A stretch of 64,000 nt of DNA from Parvibaculaceae bacterium (GCA_028283765.1 JAPWJY010000003.1:186001-250000), one strand, 5' to 3'; numbered from the stretch's first letter, positions 1 to 9,712 are shown. Translations and numbers: made by a program. Notes: a model not told the origin generated them from the sequence alone.

Positions 1-737
1 TGGTCGCGCTGGCGGACAAGATCGATACGCTGACCGGATTCTGGGCGATAGACGAGAAGCCGACCGGATCGAAAGATCCGTATGCGTTGCGGCGCGCGGC
101 GCTGGGCGTCGTCAGGATCATTCTGGAAGGTGATCTGCGGGTTAACTTGAAAAACGTAGTGTCACTGCAATCTGCTAAACCGTTATCGCTAGTTGAGATT
201 CTTGGTGGCACCGGTAATCTCATTGAGTTCTTCGCCGATCGTCTGAAAGTCTATCTGCGTGATCGTGGCGCACGGCATGATCTTGTCGATGCAGTGTTCG
301 CGCTCGAAAGTCAGGACGATCTCGTGCTGATCGTGAAGCGGGTGGAGGCGCTGGGCGCTTTCCTTGCGACGGAAGATGGCGCGAACCTGCTCGCGGGCTA
401 CAAGCGCGCATCGAACATCCTGCGGATCGAGGAAAAGAAGGACGGGGTTTCTTTCGATGAAGCGCCGGATGCTTCTCTCTTCGCGCAGGACGAGGAGCGC
501 ACTCTTGCCGCCGCCATCGACAGGGCGGTTGATGATGCGAAAAAAGCCGTGGCGGCCGAGGATTTCGTCGGGGCCATGTCGGGGCTGGCTTCCCTGCGCG
601 GGCCGGTCGATGCTTTCTTCGACAAGGTGACCGTCAATGCCGATGACGCCGCCCTGCGCGCCAACCGCTTGAAGCTGCTGGCGCGCATCCGCGCCGCGCT
701 CAACGAGGTGGCGGATTTTTCAAGGATCGAGGGGTAG
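1..737 (+). CDS. glyS: Glycine-tRNA ligase beta subunit, C-terminal part (5' end outside window)
   Basis: GlyS pairs with GlyQ to charge tRNA-Gly in the cytoplasm. The frame is open from the third base of the window to TAG at 735-737, about 244 residues, so the gene starts upstream. It opens with a stretch typical of the GlyS body ([19 protein letters not shown], then [12 protein letters not shown]) and ends in a helical DALR-like anticodon-binding region ([13 protein letters not shown]). The same-strand neighbour is ppdK, 147 bases downstream. The call is secure, but only about a third of the protein is visible. Confidence 0.93.
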   Translation, partial: VALADKIDTLTGFWAIDEKPTGSKDPYALRRAALGVVRIILEGDLRVNLKNVVSLQSAKPLSLVEILGGTGNLIEFFADRLKVYLRDRGARHDLVDAVFALESQDDLVLIVKRVEALGAFLATEDGANLLAGYKRASNILRIEEKKDGVSFDEAPDASLFAQDEERTLAAAIDRAVDDAKKAVAAEDFVGAMSGLASLRGPVDAFFDKVTVNADDAALRANRLKLLARIRAALNEVADFSRIEG

Positions 738-884
738 GCCGCAAGGATCATGTGTAAAAAATCAAAGTTGACGGGAAACCTTCTATAAGGACTATCCGCG
801 CGCTGGCAGGCGTCGGAGACAAGGCCGGGTACATCCCGTTTTCTGCTCAGAGTGCGAGCGGCGGGAACAGTGGAGAAGCGGGAC

Positions 885-3557
885 ATGAGCCAGAGCACGA
901 AGTGGGTCTACAGTTTTGGTGACGGCAAGGCGGAAGGAAGCGCCGCCATGCGCAACCTTCTGGGCGGCAAAGGCGCGAACCTTGCCGAAATGTCCAATCT
1001 GGGGCTGCCGGTGCCGCCGGGCTTCACCATCACGACCGAGCTTTGCACCGCCTATTACGCAAATGACCGCCAGTATCCTGAAGGATTGCGCGGCGAGGTC
1101 GAGACGGCGCTTGCCGATGTGGGCAGGGCGGTCGGCGCAAGTTTCGGCGATCCGGCGCGCCCGCTGCTGGTTTCGGTGCGCTCCGGCGCGCGCGCGTCCA
1201 TGCCGGGCATGATGGATACGGTGCTGAACCTCGGTCTCAATGACGAGACGGTGGAGGGGCTCGCCCGCAATTCCAACGATCCCCGTTTCGCCTATGACAG
1301 CTATCGCCGTTTCATCCAGATGTATTCTGACGTGGTGCTGGGCGTCGAGCATCACAATTTCGAGGAGATCCTTGAATATTTCAAGGAAGACCTCGGTGTT
1401 TCTCTTGATACGGAACTTTCGGCCAATGACTGGAAGGAAGTGATCGCGCGCTACAAGAAGCGTGTGGAGGAAGAGCTGGGGGAGCCCTTCCCGCAGGATG
1501 TGACGGCGCAATTGTGGGGCGCTATCGGCGCGGTGTTCGGCTCATGGCGCAATGCGCGGGCCGAAACCTACCGGCGGCTCCACAATATTCCGGAAAGCTG
1601 GGGCACCGCCGTCAACGTGCAGGCCATGGTGTTCGGCAATATGGGCGACACCAGCGCGACCGGCGTCGCCTTCACCCGCAATCCTTCCACCGGCGAATTC
1701 GCGCTTTATGGCGAATTCCTTGTCAATGCGCAGGGCGAGGACGTGGTCGCGGGCATCCGCACGCCCCAGTCCCTGACCGAGATTTCGCGCATCGCGGCCA
1801 AGGACACGAAGCCTTCGATGGAAAAGGCGCTGCCCGAGGTTTTCGCTGAGCTGGTCGCGGTGTTCGACCGGCTTGAAAAGCATTACCGCGACATGCAGGA
1901 CGTCGAGTTCACGGTGCAGGAAGGCAAGCTCTGGATGCTCCAGTGCCGGTCCGGCAAGCGCACCGCGCGCGCGGCGCTGAAGATGGCCGTGGACATGGTG
2001 GCGGAAGGGCTGATCACCGAGGAGGAAGCGATCGCGCGCATCGAGCCGCAGTCGCTCGACCAGTTGCTGCATCCGACGCTCGATCCCAATGCGCCCCGCG
2101 ATGTGCTCGCAAGCGGGCTGCCGGCGTCACCCGGCGCGGCCTCGGGCGAGATCGTGTTCAATTCCGACGAGGCGCAGGCGCTTGCCCAGGCGGGGCATCA
2201 GGTCATTCTCGTCCGTATCGAGACGAGCCCGGAAGATATTCACGGCATGCATTCCGCCGCCGCCATCCTGACCACGCGCGGCGGCATGACCAGCCATGCG
2301 GCGGTGGTGGCGCGCGGCATGGGGCGGCCTTGCGTTTCCGGGGCGGGCACGATCCGCATCGACTACAAGGCCGAGACCATGACCATCATGGGCGAGGTCT
2401 TCGCCAGGGGCGACGTGATTACGGTGGATGGCTCCACGGGGCAGGTGCTGCGCGGCCTCGTGCCGATGCTGCAACCGGAGCTTTCCGGCGACTTCGGCAC
2501 GCTGATGGGCTGGGCCGACCGCTACCGGCGGATGAAGGTGCGCGCCAATGCCGAGACGCCGCTGGATGCGGAGACCGCGCGCAAGTTCGGCGCGGAAGGC
2601 ATCGGGCTCTGCCGCACCGAGCACATGTTCTTCGACGAGACGCGCATCGCCGCCGTGCGCCAGATGATCCTCGCCCATGACGTGCAGGGCCGTCGCGCGC
2701 CGCTTGCGCAGATTCTGCCGATGCAGCGCGACGATTTCCGCCGTCTCTTCCTGATCATGAAGGGGCTGCCCGTCACCATCCGCCTGCTCGATCCGCCGCT
2801 GCATGAATTTCTGCCCAAGGGGCACGAGGAAATTGCGCTGGTGGCCGAGACGCTGAACATGCCCGCCGACGAATTGTCGAAGCGCATTCACGAGCTGGCG
2901 GAATCAAACCCGATGCTTGGCCATCGCGGCTGCCGGCTCGGCATCAGCTACCCGGAAATCTACGAGATGCAGGCCCGTGCGATCTTCGAGGCGGCGCTTC
3001 TGGCGGCTGAGGAAACCGGCGAGCCGGTGATCCCCGAAGTGATGATCCCGCTCGTCTCGATGAAGGCGGAACTCGATCTGCTCAAGGGCAAGATCGTGGC
3101 GGTCGCCGCCGAGGTCGAGGCCGAGAAGGGCGCCAAACTCACCTATTCCATCGGCACCATGATCGAATTGCCGCGCGCCGCGCTGCTGGCGGGCGAAATC
3201 GCCGAGACGGCAGAGTTCTTCTCTTTCGGCACGAACGACCTTACACAGACGACTTATGGCATCAGCCGCGACGACAGCTCGCGCTTCCTCGGCGATTACA
3301 TGCAGCAGAAGCTGATCGAGCAGGACCCGTTCATATCGCTCGATACGCGCGGCGTGGGCGAACTGGTGAAGATCGCTGCTGAACGCGGACGTGTCACGCG
3401 CGCGGACATCAAGCTTGGCATCTGCGGCGAGCATGGCGGTGATCCGGCCTCGATCAGCTTCTGCGAGAGCCTCGGCCTCACCTATGTTTCCTGCTCGCCC
3501 TATCGCGTGCCGATCGCGCGTCTGGCGGCGGCACAGGCGGCGCTTGCCGCGCGATAA
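885..3557 (+). CDS. ppdK: Pyruvate, phosphate dikinase
   Basis: Interconverts pyruvate + ATP + Pi and PEP + AMP + PPi at the pyruvate/PEP node. The protein has 890 residues, the usual length of bacterial PPDK. Visible parts are the N-terminal ATP-grasp domain (GGKGANLAEM, then SVRSGARASMPGMMDTVLNL), the swivelling domain with the phospho-accepting histidine in GGMTSHAAVVARG (His471), and the C-terminal PEP/pyruvate TIM barrel (GLCRTEHMFF; GICGEHGGDP near the end). The start at 885 (MSQSTKWVYSFG) is chosen over an in-frame ATG 33 bases upstream because GGAG lies 9 bases before it and the family begins there. A TTGACG at 769-774 could be a -35 element, but no convincing -10 pairs with it. A strong hairpin follows the stop. 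Confidence 0.97.
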   Translation: MSQSTKWVYSFGDGKAEGSAAMRNLLGGKGANLAEMSNLGLPVPPGFTITTELCTAYYANDRQYPEGLRGEVETALADVGRAVGASFGDPARPLLVSVRSGARASMPGMMDTVLNLGLNDETVEGLARNSNDPRFAYDSYRRFIQMYSDVVLGVEHHNFEEILEYFKEDLGVSLDTELSANDWKEVIARYKKRVEEELGEPFPQDVTAQLWGAIGAVFGSWRNARAETYRRLHNIPESWGTAVNVQAMVFGNMGDTSATGVAFTRNPSTGEFALYGEFLVNAQGEDVVAGIRTPQSLTEISRIAAKDTKPSMEKALPEVFAELVAVFDRLEKHYRDMQDVEFTVQEGKLWMLQCRSGKRTARAALKMAVDMVAEGLITEEEAIARIEPQSLDQLLHPTLDPNAPRDVLASGLPASPGAASGEIVFNSDEAQALAQAGHQVILVRIETSPEDIHGMHSAAAILTTRGGMTSHAAVVARGMGRPCVSGAGTIRIDYKAETMTIMGEVFARGDVITVDGSTGQVLRGLVPMLQPELSGDFGTLMGWADRYRRMKVRANAETPLDAETARKFGAEGIGLCRTEHMFFDETRIAAVRQMILAHDVQGRRAPLAQILPMQRDDFRRLFLIMKGLPVTIRLLDPPLHEFLPKGHEEIALVAETLNMPADELSKRIHELAESNPMLGHRGCRLGISYPEIYEMQARAIFEAALLAAEETGEPVIPEVMIPLVSMKAELDLLKGKIVAVAAEVEAEKGAKLTYSIGTMIELPRAALLAGEIAETAEFFSFGTNDLTQTTYGISRDDSSRFLGDYMQQKLIEQDPFISLDTRGVGELVKIAAERGRVTRADIKLGICGEHGGDPASISFCESLGLTYVSCSPYRVPIARLAAAQAALAAR

Positions 3558-3578
3558 AAGATAGAAATCCCTGATGAC

Positions 3579-3610
3579 AAAGGCGCTTCTCCATCATGAG
3601 AAGCGCCTTT
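3579..3610 (+). terminator. Hairpin terminator after ppdK
   Basis: A perfect 13-bp inverted repeat (AAAGGCGCTTCTC at 3579-3591 and its complement at 3598-3610) with a 6-base loop ends in CCTTT 22 bases after the ppdK stop. No long T run follows at once. It most likely ends the glyS-ppdK transcript. Confidence 0.75.
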
Positions 3611-4019
3611 CGCCATTTCAGGGCCTTATTTTTTCCACTTTGTGCGGCTCATTCTGGGGGATGCGGTTCGCTGTGCAGGCAGCCCTCCGCCGGGCGATGA
3701 TTATGGTGCGTCGGCAGAATTTATCCTCCGTTGGCGACTGATCAAATATACATGGCTTGACGGGCATCGTTGTGGATAGTCCCAAACAATTCACATAAGG
3801 CATGGAAGATTCCACGTGGCACTGACATGTTTGTGGTGTGTGTTTTCTTTCCCGTTTTGCACAAAAAAGTGGCGAAAATTACCGGATAAAAAATCAGAAA
3901 ATCTCGTTAGCCGATAAAAAATCGTTTTCTTACAGAGGATTAGGCTTTTTCAGTATGGATGTGGCCATCCGCGCATTGTTCGAAACAATTCTATATGCTA
4001 CCTCCTGACTATTGATTGA
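3611..4019. other. AT-rich gene-free stretch between ppdK and the cell wall hydrolase
   Basis: No convincing gene. A 65-codon minus-strand open frame at 3618-3815 has no family resemblance and weak coding character. The stretch is clearly richer in A and T than its surroundings and holds the repeated word CGATAAAAAATC or GGATAAAAAATC (around 3884-3925) and a small inverted repeat ATTGTT-CGA-AACAAT at 3975-3989. It probably holds the promoter for the following leader and gene, but I cannot assign -35 and -10 boxes. Confidence 0.5.
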
Positions 4020-4030
4020 TGGAGGGTCTT

Positions 4031-4138
4031 GCCCGGGAGCCATGGAGGCGTCGGGCTCTAACGTACCAGGCGGCGAATGTCGCAGTGCTCCAAAGTGTTT
4101 CGCAAGAAACGCTTGTTTCAGGGAAACCCGGTGACGGG
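4031..4138 (+). ncRNA. Candidate structured leader or small RNA upstream of the SleB-type hydrolase
   Basis: Successive hairpins occupy the region before the hydrolase start. They are GAGCC/GGCTC (4037-4041 with 4054-4058), GCGA-ATG-TCGC (4073-4083), a 9-bp stem closed by a GCAA loop (4093-4101 with 4106-4114, one G-U pair), GTTTC-AGG-GAAAC (4115-4127) and, as an alternative to the last, CCCG-GTGA-CGGG (4127-4138). Two loops fit the GNRA class, common in structured RNA. I do not recognise a known riboswitch. A GGCTGAGAG at 4150-4158 looks like one box of the TPP riboswitch, but the rest of that element is missing. It could be a 5' leader or an independent sRNA. Confidence 0.35.
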
Positions 4139-4189
4139 AACCATGAAGCCGGGGGCTGAGAGTGCAAACGAAGCGGTCATTGGAGAACG

Positions 4190-4999
4190 ATGCGAAGGCT
4201 TATTGAATGGCTCGGAATTGAGCCGTCCCTGAAGGGCTTGTCTTACGGTGCGATAGCCGCCGTCTGCCTGTCCGTCGTCACGGCGAGCGTCGCCGGGCGT
4301 CTGGGGACACCCTTTTCCGTTGCGGAAATCGGACAGCATAAAATCGGGCAGGCCGGGATGATGGCCGCCGGTGCCGGCAACGGCGCGGCTGGATCTGCCG
4401 CCCGGATTGCTGTTGCGACAGCGGATGCCGGCAAGGCGCAGGCAGGCGACGCGCAGAAAGATTCTTCGGGCGATGCCGCCAATGTGGCCGGCGCAGGCGA
4501 TCAGCCTCTCATCGCCATGGCGCGGATTCTGCCGCAGGCCCGGCCCATGGATTCCTACTACAGCAAAAAATCCGCCCCTGCCTATGATCCGGTCAATTAC
4601 GAGCAGGAGCGCAATTGCCTCGCTCAGGGCGTCTATTTCGAGGCGCGGGGCGAGTCGCGTGAAGGCCAGCTTGCGGTGGCGGAAGTGATTCTCAACCGCG
4701 TGAGTTCAGGCCTCTACCCTTCTTCGGTGTGTGGCGTGGTCTATCAGGGGGCGGGCAGCAAGAACTGCCAGTTCTCCTTCGCCTGCGATGGCGCGGCGGA
4801 CCGCCCCAAGAATCCCAATGCGTGGAGCCGGGCGACCCGGATCGCCGAACAGGCTCTCAAGAATGGTGACAACGACCCGCTGGTAGGCCGTGCGACGTCC
4901 TATCACGCTGATTATGTGAACCCTGCCTGGTCGCGGAAAATGCAGGAAGTGACCCGGATCGGCCGCCATGTCTTCTACGAGAAGCCCAAGCGGTCCTGA
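4190..4999 (+). CDS. SleB/CwlJ-type cell wall hydrolase
   Basis: A 269-residue protein predicted to cut peptidoglycan. Residues about 13-37 form a hydrophobic signal or anchor segment, followed by an Ala/Gly-rich linker to about residue 120. The C-terminal 130 residues are a SleB/CwlJ hydrolase domain (cell wall hydrolase 2): NCLAQGVYFEARGES with the family glutamate, then AEVILNRVSSGLYPSSVCGVV, the cysteine pair in NCQFSFACDG, and ATSYHADYVNPAW. In non-sporulating alphaproteobacteria such proteins are thought to remodel the envelope rather than act in germination. The ATG at 4190 is preceded by GGAG. The gene stands alone between a structured upstream region and a bidirectional terminator. 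Confidence 0.88.
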   Translation: MRRLIEWLGIEPSLKGLSYGAIAAVCLSVVTASVAGRLGTPFSVAEIGQHKIGQAGMMAAGAGNGAAGSAARIAVATADAGKAQAGDAQKDSSGDAANVAGAGDQPLIAMARILPQARPMDSYYSKKSAPAYDPVNYEQERNCLAQGVYFEARGESREGQLAVAEVILNRVSSGLYPSSVCGVVYQGAGSKNCQFSFACDGAADRPKNPNAWSRATRIAEQALKNGDNDPLVGRATSYHADYVNPAWSRKMQEVTRIGRHVFYEKPKRS

Positions 5000-5021
5000 T
5001 CGGGAGAAGCTGCTGAAACAT

Positions 5022-5050
5022 AAAAGGCTGGTGCGTCGCACCAGCCTTTT
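5022..5050. terminator. Bidirectional hairpin terminator
   Basis: A 13-bp perfect stem (AAAAGGCTGGTGC at 5022-5034, complement 5038-5050) with a 3-base loop. It ends in a T run on both strands. It lies between the converging hydrolase (+) and SDR (-) genes and can serve both. Confidence 0.85.
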
Positions 5051-5060
5051 GTTTTGGCAA

Positions 5061-5885
5061 TCAGCTTGGGGCCCGGGTGTCCTGAATGGCCTTGAGCATC
5101 GGAGCGATGGGCCCCGTGGTCGCGATCTGCTCGCGCACCAGTTCCGGCGCATTGCCCGCCGCCTTGTCGAGTTCGGCAAGCTCGGGCGGCACATACCAGT
5201 GCAACTGCTCGGAGTGATAGGCCTCCCAAACCACTTTCGCGACCTCGACCGGCGGGATCGCGCGGAACAATCCTTCCTTGGGCGCATTCGCCGCCGCGCC
5301 CGGGGGCAGGATGGGCGTATCGATAAGGCCGGGCAGCACGTCGGCGGCGCGGACGCCGATCAGCCTGAATTCGATCGAGAGCGCCTCCGTCAGGCCCTTC
5401 ACGGCGTGCTTGGTGGCCGAATAGACCGCGATGCCCGGCATGCCATAGGTGGCCGATGAGGAAGATGTCGTGAAGCATAACGAGTTCTTCGTGGCTTTCA
5501 GCAGGGGCAGGGCGGCGTAAATGCCATTGAGCACACCGACGAAATTCACCTGCACCACGGCCAGAATATCCTCGAACGGCATCTGCTCGAAAAGGCCGCC
5601 GCGCCCGATGCCGGCGTTGTTGTAAAGGAGGTCGAGCTTGCCGTCCGTAACCGCGCCGAAGGCGGCGATGGTCTTGTCATAATCGGCCTTGCTGGTCACA
5701 TCGAGCTTGCTGGTGATGCAGTTCTCCGCGCCAAGTTCCGCTTCAAGGCTTTTCAGCCCTTCCTCGTTCACGTCATAGCCGCCGACGAACCAGCCCTTGG
5801 CATTGAACAGGCGGGCGGTTTCGCGGCCCATGCCGGATGCGGCGCCGGTGATGAAGATTGATTGACGGCCCTTTGCGGTGCCCAT
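5061..5885 (-). CDS. Short-chain dehydrogenase/reductase, classical type
   Basis: A 274-residue NAD(P)-dependent oxidoreductase. It has the Rossmann motif TGAASGMG near the N-terminus (residues about 13-20), the structural NNAG, and the catalytic YSATK following a serine-rich SSSSATYG stretch. The substrate cannot be read from the sequence. A GGAGGA precedes the ATG by 5 bases. The gene is monocistronic, converges on the cell wall hydrolase across a shared terminator, and is separated from nadC by about 130 bases. Confidence 0.85.
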   Translation of the reverse strand: MGTAKGRQSIFITGAASGMGRETARLFNAKGWFVGGYDVNEEGLKSLEAELGAENCITSKLDVTSKADYDKTIAAFGAVTDGKLDLLYNNAGIGRGGLFEQMPFEDILAVVQVNFVGVLNGIYAALPLLKATKNSLCFTTSSSSATYGMPGIAVYSATKHAVKGLTEALSIEFRLIGVRAADVLPGLIDTPILPPGAAANAPKEGLFRAIPPVEVAKVVWEAYHSEQLHWYVPPELAELDKAAGNAPELVREQIATTGPIAPMLKAIQDTRAPS

Positions 5886-6019
5886 GGATTCCTCCGGTCA
5901 TCGATGTTTCCTGATGCGGACGATCCTAGATGATTTGCGGGCTTCGTAAATGGGCGTTACCACCCGGTCAGGTCTGAAATTTCGGGCTGTGCGCGCTTGC
6001 CGTTGCGGCAGCCGCGGCG

Positions 6020-6889
6020 CTACGCCGTCAGCTCGTCGAAATCAAGACCGAGATCGAGGCAGGGGGCGGAGTGGGTGATCCAGCCGCAGGAAATGAGATC
6101 GACGCCCGACGCGGCGATGGCGGCGGCGGTTGCCGCCGTCACATTGCCGGAAGCCTCCGTGGTGGCGCGGCCAGCGACCAGCTTCACAGCTTCGGTCAAT
6201 GTTTCCGGCGACATGTTGTCGAGCAGCACGGCTTCGACACCGACGCCCAGGCATTCCTCAAGCTGTTCGAGATTGTCGACCTCGACCTCGATCTTGACCA
6301 TATGGCCGGTCTGCTTGCGCGCGCGCGCGACGGCGGCGGTGATGCCGCCGGACATGGCGATGTGATTGTCCTTGATGAGGACGCCGTCATCGAGGCCGAA
6401 ACGGTGGTTGATGCCGCCGCCCGCGCGCACGGCATATTTTTCGAGCGCGCGCAGGTTGGGCGTGGTCTTGCGGGTGCAGCAGATGCGGGCCTGCGTGCCC
6501 TCGACCGCGCGCACGATTTCGCGGGTCGAGGTAGCGATGCCGGAGAGGTGACCCATGAAATTGAGGGCGACGCGCTCGGCGGTCAGGATCGAACGCGCGC
6601 TGCCCTCGATGGCAGCCACCGTATCGCCGGGCTCCACGTCCCAGCCGTCGTTTTTTGCGACCGCGATCTTGAGGCCGGGATCGATCAGGCGGAAGGCGAT
6701 GCGGGCGCAGTCGAGTCCCGCGATCCGGCCGGATTTCCGGGCACGGATCATCACCCGCGCGCGGGCGGAGGAAGGCACCGTGGCGCTGGTGGTGATGTCG
6801 CCCGCAAGCCCCAGATCCTCCTCCAGCGCGGCGCGCACGGCGGGCTCCACGATCAGCAGCGGCAGGGATTCAAGATCGACGATACTCAT
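6020..6889 (-). CDS. nadC: Nicotinate-nucleotide pyrophosphorylase (quinolinate phosphoribosyltransferase)
   Basis: Converts quinolinate and PRPP to nicotinate mononucleotide, the third step of de novo NAD synthesis from aspartate. The 289-residue length is normal. Family segments are [16 protein letters not shown] near the N-terminus, [18 protein letters not shown], the phosphate-binding [17 protein letters not shown], and [20 protein letters not shown] in the active site. The start overlaps the nadB stop by 4 bases, so nadC is translationally coupled as the last gene of nadA-nadB-nadC. Control is expected from the NadQ sites upstream of nadA. Confidence 0.97.
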   Translation of the reverse strand: MSIVDLESLPLLIVEPAVRAALEEDLGLAGDITTSATVPSSARARVMIRARKSGRIAGLDCARIAFRLIDPGLKIAVAKNDGWDVEPGDTVAAIEGSARSILTAERVALNFMGHLSGIATSTREIVRAVEGTQARICCTRKTTPNLRALEKYAVRAGGGINHRFGLDDGVLIKDNHIAMSGGITAAVARARKQTGHMVKIEVEVDNLEQLEECLGVGVEAVLLDNMSPETLTEAVKLVAGRATTEASGNVTAATAAAIAASGVDLISCGWITHSAPCLDLGLDFDELTA

Positions 6890-8487
6890 GCGCTATGTCC
6901 CTGGGCGGCGGGTTCGATATGGGCGCTCTCGCGCGCGATGTTCTCGGCATCCGCCAATGTCATGAAGGTGCGATGCCGCCAGTTTTCCCTGGCCTCGGGC
7001 ATGTCGCGGCGGAAGTGGCCGCCCCGGCTTTCGGTGCGCGCCAGCGCCGCCGCGGTGATCAGCCTGGCGGTGCAGGCCATGTTGAGGAAAAGGCTCTGCG
7101 GCCCCGCCGCCCGCTCCAGCCGGGCGATCTCGCCCAGCGCATGGACAAGGCCCGCCTGTGTCCGTTCGACCCCGACACAACGGCTCATCAGCGTGCGCAG
7201 GTCCATGACGATGGGCGAGGTGACGGGAAGCCCCACGCCCAGCGACGGGGGCTCGGTCCGGTTGCCGGATTCGCCCGCGGGCAGCGTGCCGGAAATATCC
7301 TGTGCGATGCGCGCGCCATAAACCACGGCTTCGAGAAGCGAGTTGCTGGCGAGCCTGTTCGCACCATGAGCGCCGGTGGAAGAAACCTCGCCGCAGGCCC
7401 ACAGGCCCTCGATGCTGGTGCGCCCCCGCGCATCGACGCCGATGCCGCCCATATGATAGTGGGCGGCGGGCGCGACGGGGATGGGCGCGCTGACCGGATC
7501 AATGCCCATCGACTGGCAATGTTCGTAGACGGTGGGGAAGCGCTCCGGGAAGGCCGCGCCCACGGCGGCGCGCGTATCGAGGAAGGCGCTGCGGCCCGCC
7601 TCTATTTCGCGGAAGATGGCACGGGCCACCACGTCGCGCGGCGCAAGTTCCGCCAGCGGATGAATGGCGGGCATGAAGCGGCGGCCGGTTGCATCGATGA
7701 GGATCGAGCCTTCTCCTCGCAGCGCCTCGGTGACGAGGGGAGCCGGGTCACGCGACCCGGCGATGGCGGTCGGGTGGAACTGCACGAATTCGGGATCGGC
7801 GATCACCGCGCCCGCGCGCGCGGCCATGGCGAGACCTTCGCCGCGCGCTTCCAGCGGGTTGGTGGTGACGGCGAAAAGCTGGCCGACACCGCCGCTCGCC
7901 AGCACTACGGCGCGGGCCCTGACCAGCAGCGGCAGGGCGGCGGCGGAGGCATGCACGGGGCGCACGAAGACGCCCGCAGCGCGGCCGTTTTCCATCGCCA
8001 GCTCATAGGCCGAGAAGCCCTCGATGATGCGGATGGAGGGCGTGGCGCGCACGGCGGCGATCAGGGCCTGCATGATGGCGTGGCCCGCCCGGTCGCCCTT
8101 CACCCGCACGATGCGGCGATGGCTGTGGGCGGCTTCCTGGCCGACGGAGAGCTTGCCTTCCAGATCGCGGTCGAAAGGCACGCCGAGGCGCAGCAGATCA
8201 GCAATCCGCTCCGGCGCTTCCATCGCCATGGAAAGGGCCACGGTTTCATCGACGATGCCTGCGCCCGCCGCGACAGTGTCGGCGGCATGGGATTGCGGCG
8301 TGTCGCCCGCCTCCACGGCGGCGGCGACGCCGCCTTGCGCCCAGGCGCTGGAGGCGCCATCGCCGATGGGCGCGCCCGCGAGCACGGTGACGGGGCGGGG
8401 CGAAAGCTTGAGGGCGGTGAAGAGGCCCGCCAGACCCGCGCCGACGATCAGAACGTCGCCGGCATCGATGATATTGTCATAAGGCAT
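6886..8487 (-). CDS. nadB: L-aspartate oxidase
   Basis: An FAD enzyme oxidising L-aspartate to iminoaspartate, which NadA condenses with dihydroxyacetone phosphate. It has 533 residues, an N-terminal dinucleotide-binding motif ([14 protein letters not shown]), [20 protein letters not shown] for substrate and FAD binding, HPTAIAG, the family [15 protein letters not shown], and a C-terminal helical domain. GGGAGG lies 6 bases before the ATG. It overlaps nadC by 4 bases and starts 63 bases after the nadA stop, so the three genes form one operon in pathway order. Confidence 0.97.
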   Translation of the reverse strand: MPYDNIIDAGDVLIVGAGLAGLFTALKLSPRPVTVLAGAPIGDGASSAWAQGGVAAAVEAGDTPQSHAADTVAAGAGIVDETVALSMAMEAPERIADLLRLGVPFDRDLEGKLSVGQEAAHSHRRIVRVKGDRAGHAIMQALIAAVRATPSIRIIEGFSAYELAMENGRAAGVFVRPVHASAAALPLLVRARAVVLASGGVGQLFAVTTNPLEARGEGLAMAARAGAVIADPEFVQFHPTAIAGSRDPAPLVTEALRGEGSILIDATGRRFMPAIHPLAELAPRDVVARAIFREIEAGRSAFLDTRAAVGAAFPERFPTVYEHCQSMGIDPVSAPIPVAPAAHYHMGGIGVDARGRTSIEGLWACGEVSSTGAHGANRLASNSLLEAVVYGARIAQDISGTLPAGESGNRTEPPSLGVGLPVTSPIVMDLRTLMSRCVGVERTQAGLVHALGEIARLERAAGPQSLFLNMACTARLITAAALARTESRGGHFRRDMPEARENWRHRTFMTLADAENIARESAHIEPAAQGHSA

Positions 8488-8550
8488 CGCAGCCTCCCTC
8501 GCCCGGCGCGCGAAGGGCGCGCGGGGCGATGAGAAAGATACAGGGAAACG

Positions 8551-9636
8551 TCAGTTCTTCAGATTGATCATCCGCTCGACGGCCTGCCGCGCCCGGCCCG
8601 CGATGGCGGGATCGACATATACTTCCTCGCGCATGTAGACGAGCGACTCGAGAATGTTCCTGAGCGAGATGCGCTTCATGTGCGGGCACAGGTTGCAGGG
8701 GCGCACGAATTCCACGTCCGGGTTTTCCACGGCCACATTGTCGCTCATGGAGCATTCGGTGACCATGACGACGCGGCGCGGCTTTTTCGTCTTCACCCAG
8801 TCGATCATGGCGGCGGTGGAGCCGGAGAAGTCGGCGACGTCCACCACGGCGGGGGGGCATTCCGGATGGGCGATGATGACGATGCCCGGATCGTCCTTGC
8901 GATACTGCATCAGCTCTTCGGGGGTGAAGCGCTCATGCACCTCGCAATGGCCCTTCCATGTGATGATCTTCACATCGGTCTGGCGGGCGATGTTCTGCGC
9001 CAGATATTCGTCCGGCAGGCACATGACGCGATCGACGCCGAAGCTCTCGACCACTTTCACGGCATTGGAGGAGGTGCAGCAGATGTCGCTCTCCGCCTTC
9101 ACGGCGGCCGAGGTGTTCACATAGGTGACGACCGGCACGCCGGGATATTGCTGGCGCAGCAGGCGGATGTCGGCGGCCGTGATCGAGTCGGCGAGCGAAC
9201 AGCCCGCGCGGCTGTCGGGGATCAGGATGGTCTTTTCCGGGTTCAGCAGCTTCGACGTTTCCGCCATGAAGTGTACGCCGCACTGGACGATCACGTCGGC
9301 GTCCACCCGGGCCGCTTCCTTGGCGAGCTGGAGCGAGTCGCCCACAATGTCGCCGACGCAGTGGAAAATTTCCGGGGTCTGATAATTGTGCGCAAGGATG
9401 ACCGCGTTGCGCTCTTTCTTGAGACGGTTGATCGCGTGAATATAGGGCGCGAAGAACGGCCACTCGATGGAGGGGATGACATGCTTCACCTTTTCGTAAA
9501 GCGGAGCCATCTCCCGGGCGAGGCCGGGCGTATATTCAAGCTCGGGCATATCGAGCGGCTTGTAGGCGCGGGTGCCTGCGTTCACAGGGCTGGTGGTGCG
9601 CGCCTCATCCGTCCGGATTTCGCTGCCATAAGCCAT
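8551..9636 (-). CDS. nadA: Quinolinate synthase
   Basis: A [4Fe-4S] enzyme that condenses iminoaspartate with dihydroxyacetone phosphate to quinolinate. The protein has 361 residues. Cys119 (QCGVHFM), Cys206 (RVMCLPD) and Cys317 (NLCPHMK) fit the three expected cluster ligands. VILAHNYQ and [14 protein letters not shown] are typical of the family. An AGGAGGA lies 6 bases before the ATG. This is the first gene of nadABC. Its upstream region carries two NadQ-like palindromes and a sigma70-like promoter, so the operon should be repressed when NAD is sufficient. Confidence 0.97.
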   Translation of the reverse strand: MAYGSEIRTDEARTTSPVNAGTRAYKPLDMPELEYTPGLAREMAPLYEKVKHVIPSIEWPFFAPYIHAINRLKKERNAVILAHNYQTPEIFHCVGDIVGDSLQLAKEAARVDADVIVQCGVHFMAETSKLLNPEKTILIPDSRAGCSLADSITAADIRLLRQQYPGVPVVTYVNTSAAVKAESDICCTSSNAVKVVESFGVDRVMCLPDEYLAQNIARQTDVKIITWKGHCEVHERFTPEELMQYRKDDPGIVIIAHPECPPAVVDVADFSGSTAAMIDWVKTKKPRRVVMVTECSMSDNVAVENPDVEFVRPCNLCPHMKRISLRNILESLVYMREEVYVDPAIAGRARQAVERMINLKN

Positions 9637-9646
9637 TGCGTCCTCC

Positions 9647-9667
9647 TAATGCTCTATTTGAGCATAT
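9647..9667 (-). promoter_or_regulatory. NadQ-like operator, proximal to nadA
   Basis: A near-perfect palindrome, TAATGCTC-N5-GAGCATAT on the plus strand. It directly abuts the nadA ribosome-binding site (AGGAGG on the minus strand, 9642-9647) and lies downstream of the predicted transcription start. It has the same 21-base size and half-sites as the distal copy at 9713-9733. A bound repressor here could block an elongating polymerase or bridge to the distal site. Confidence 0.75.
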
Positions 9668-9677
9668 CTTGTGTATC

Positions 9678-9698
9678 AAAAAAGCCGGTCTCGACCGG
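9678..9698 (-). terminator. Terminator-like hairpin in the nadA leader
   Basis: On the minus strand a CCGGT-CGAG-ACCGG hairpin (9685-9698) is followed after one base by six T residues (9678-9683). The stem is only 5-6 bp. It could end read-through from nadQ or act as a leader attenuator, since the predicted start at about 9708 lies upstream of it. Confidence 0.4.
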
Positions 9699-9712
9699 TC
9701 TGTGATTGGCCG

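Noticed and set aside
3618-3815. 65-codon minus-strand frame after ppdK
   Set aside because: No recognisable family, no clear ribosome-binding site, and it lies in an AT-rich gap.
4150-4158. GGCTGAGAG resembling a box of the TPP riboswitch
   Set aside because: The other invariant TPP segments are missing and the downstream gene is not a thiamine gene.
6895-8532. 545-codon plus-strand open frame opposite nadB
   Set aside because: Composition is rich in Gly, Ala, Arg and His without motifs, typical of an antisense frame. nadB on the minus strand is complete with all motifs.
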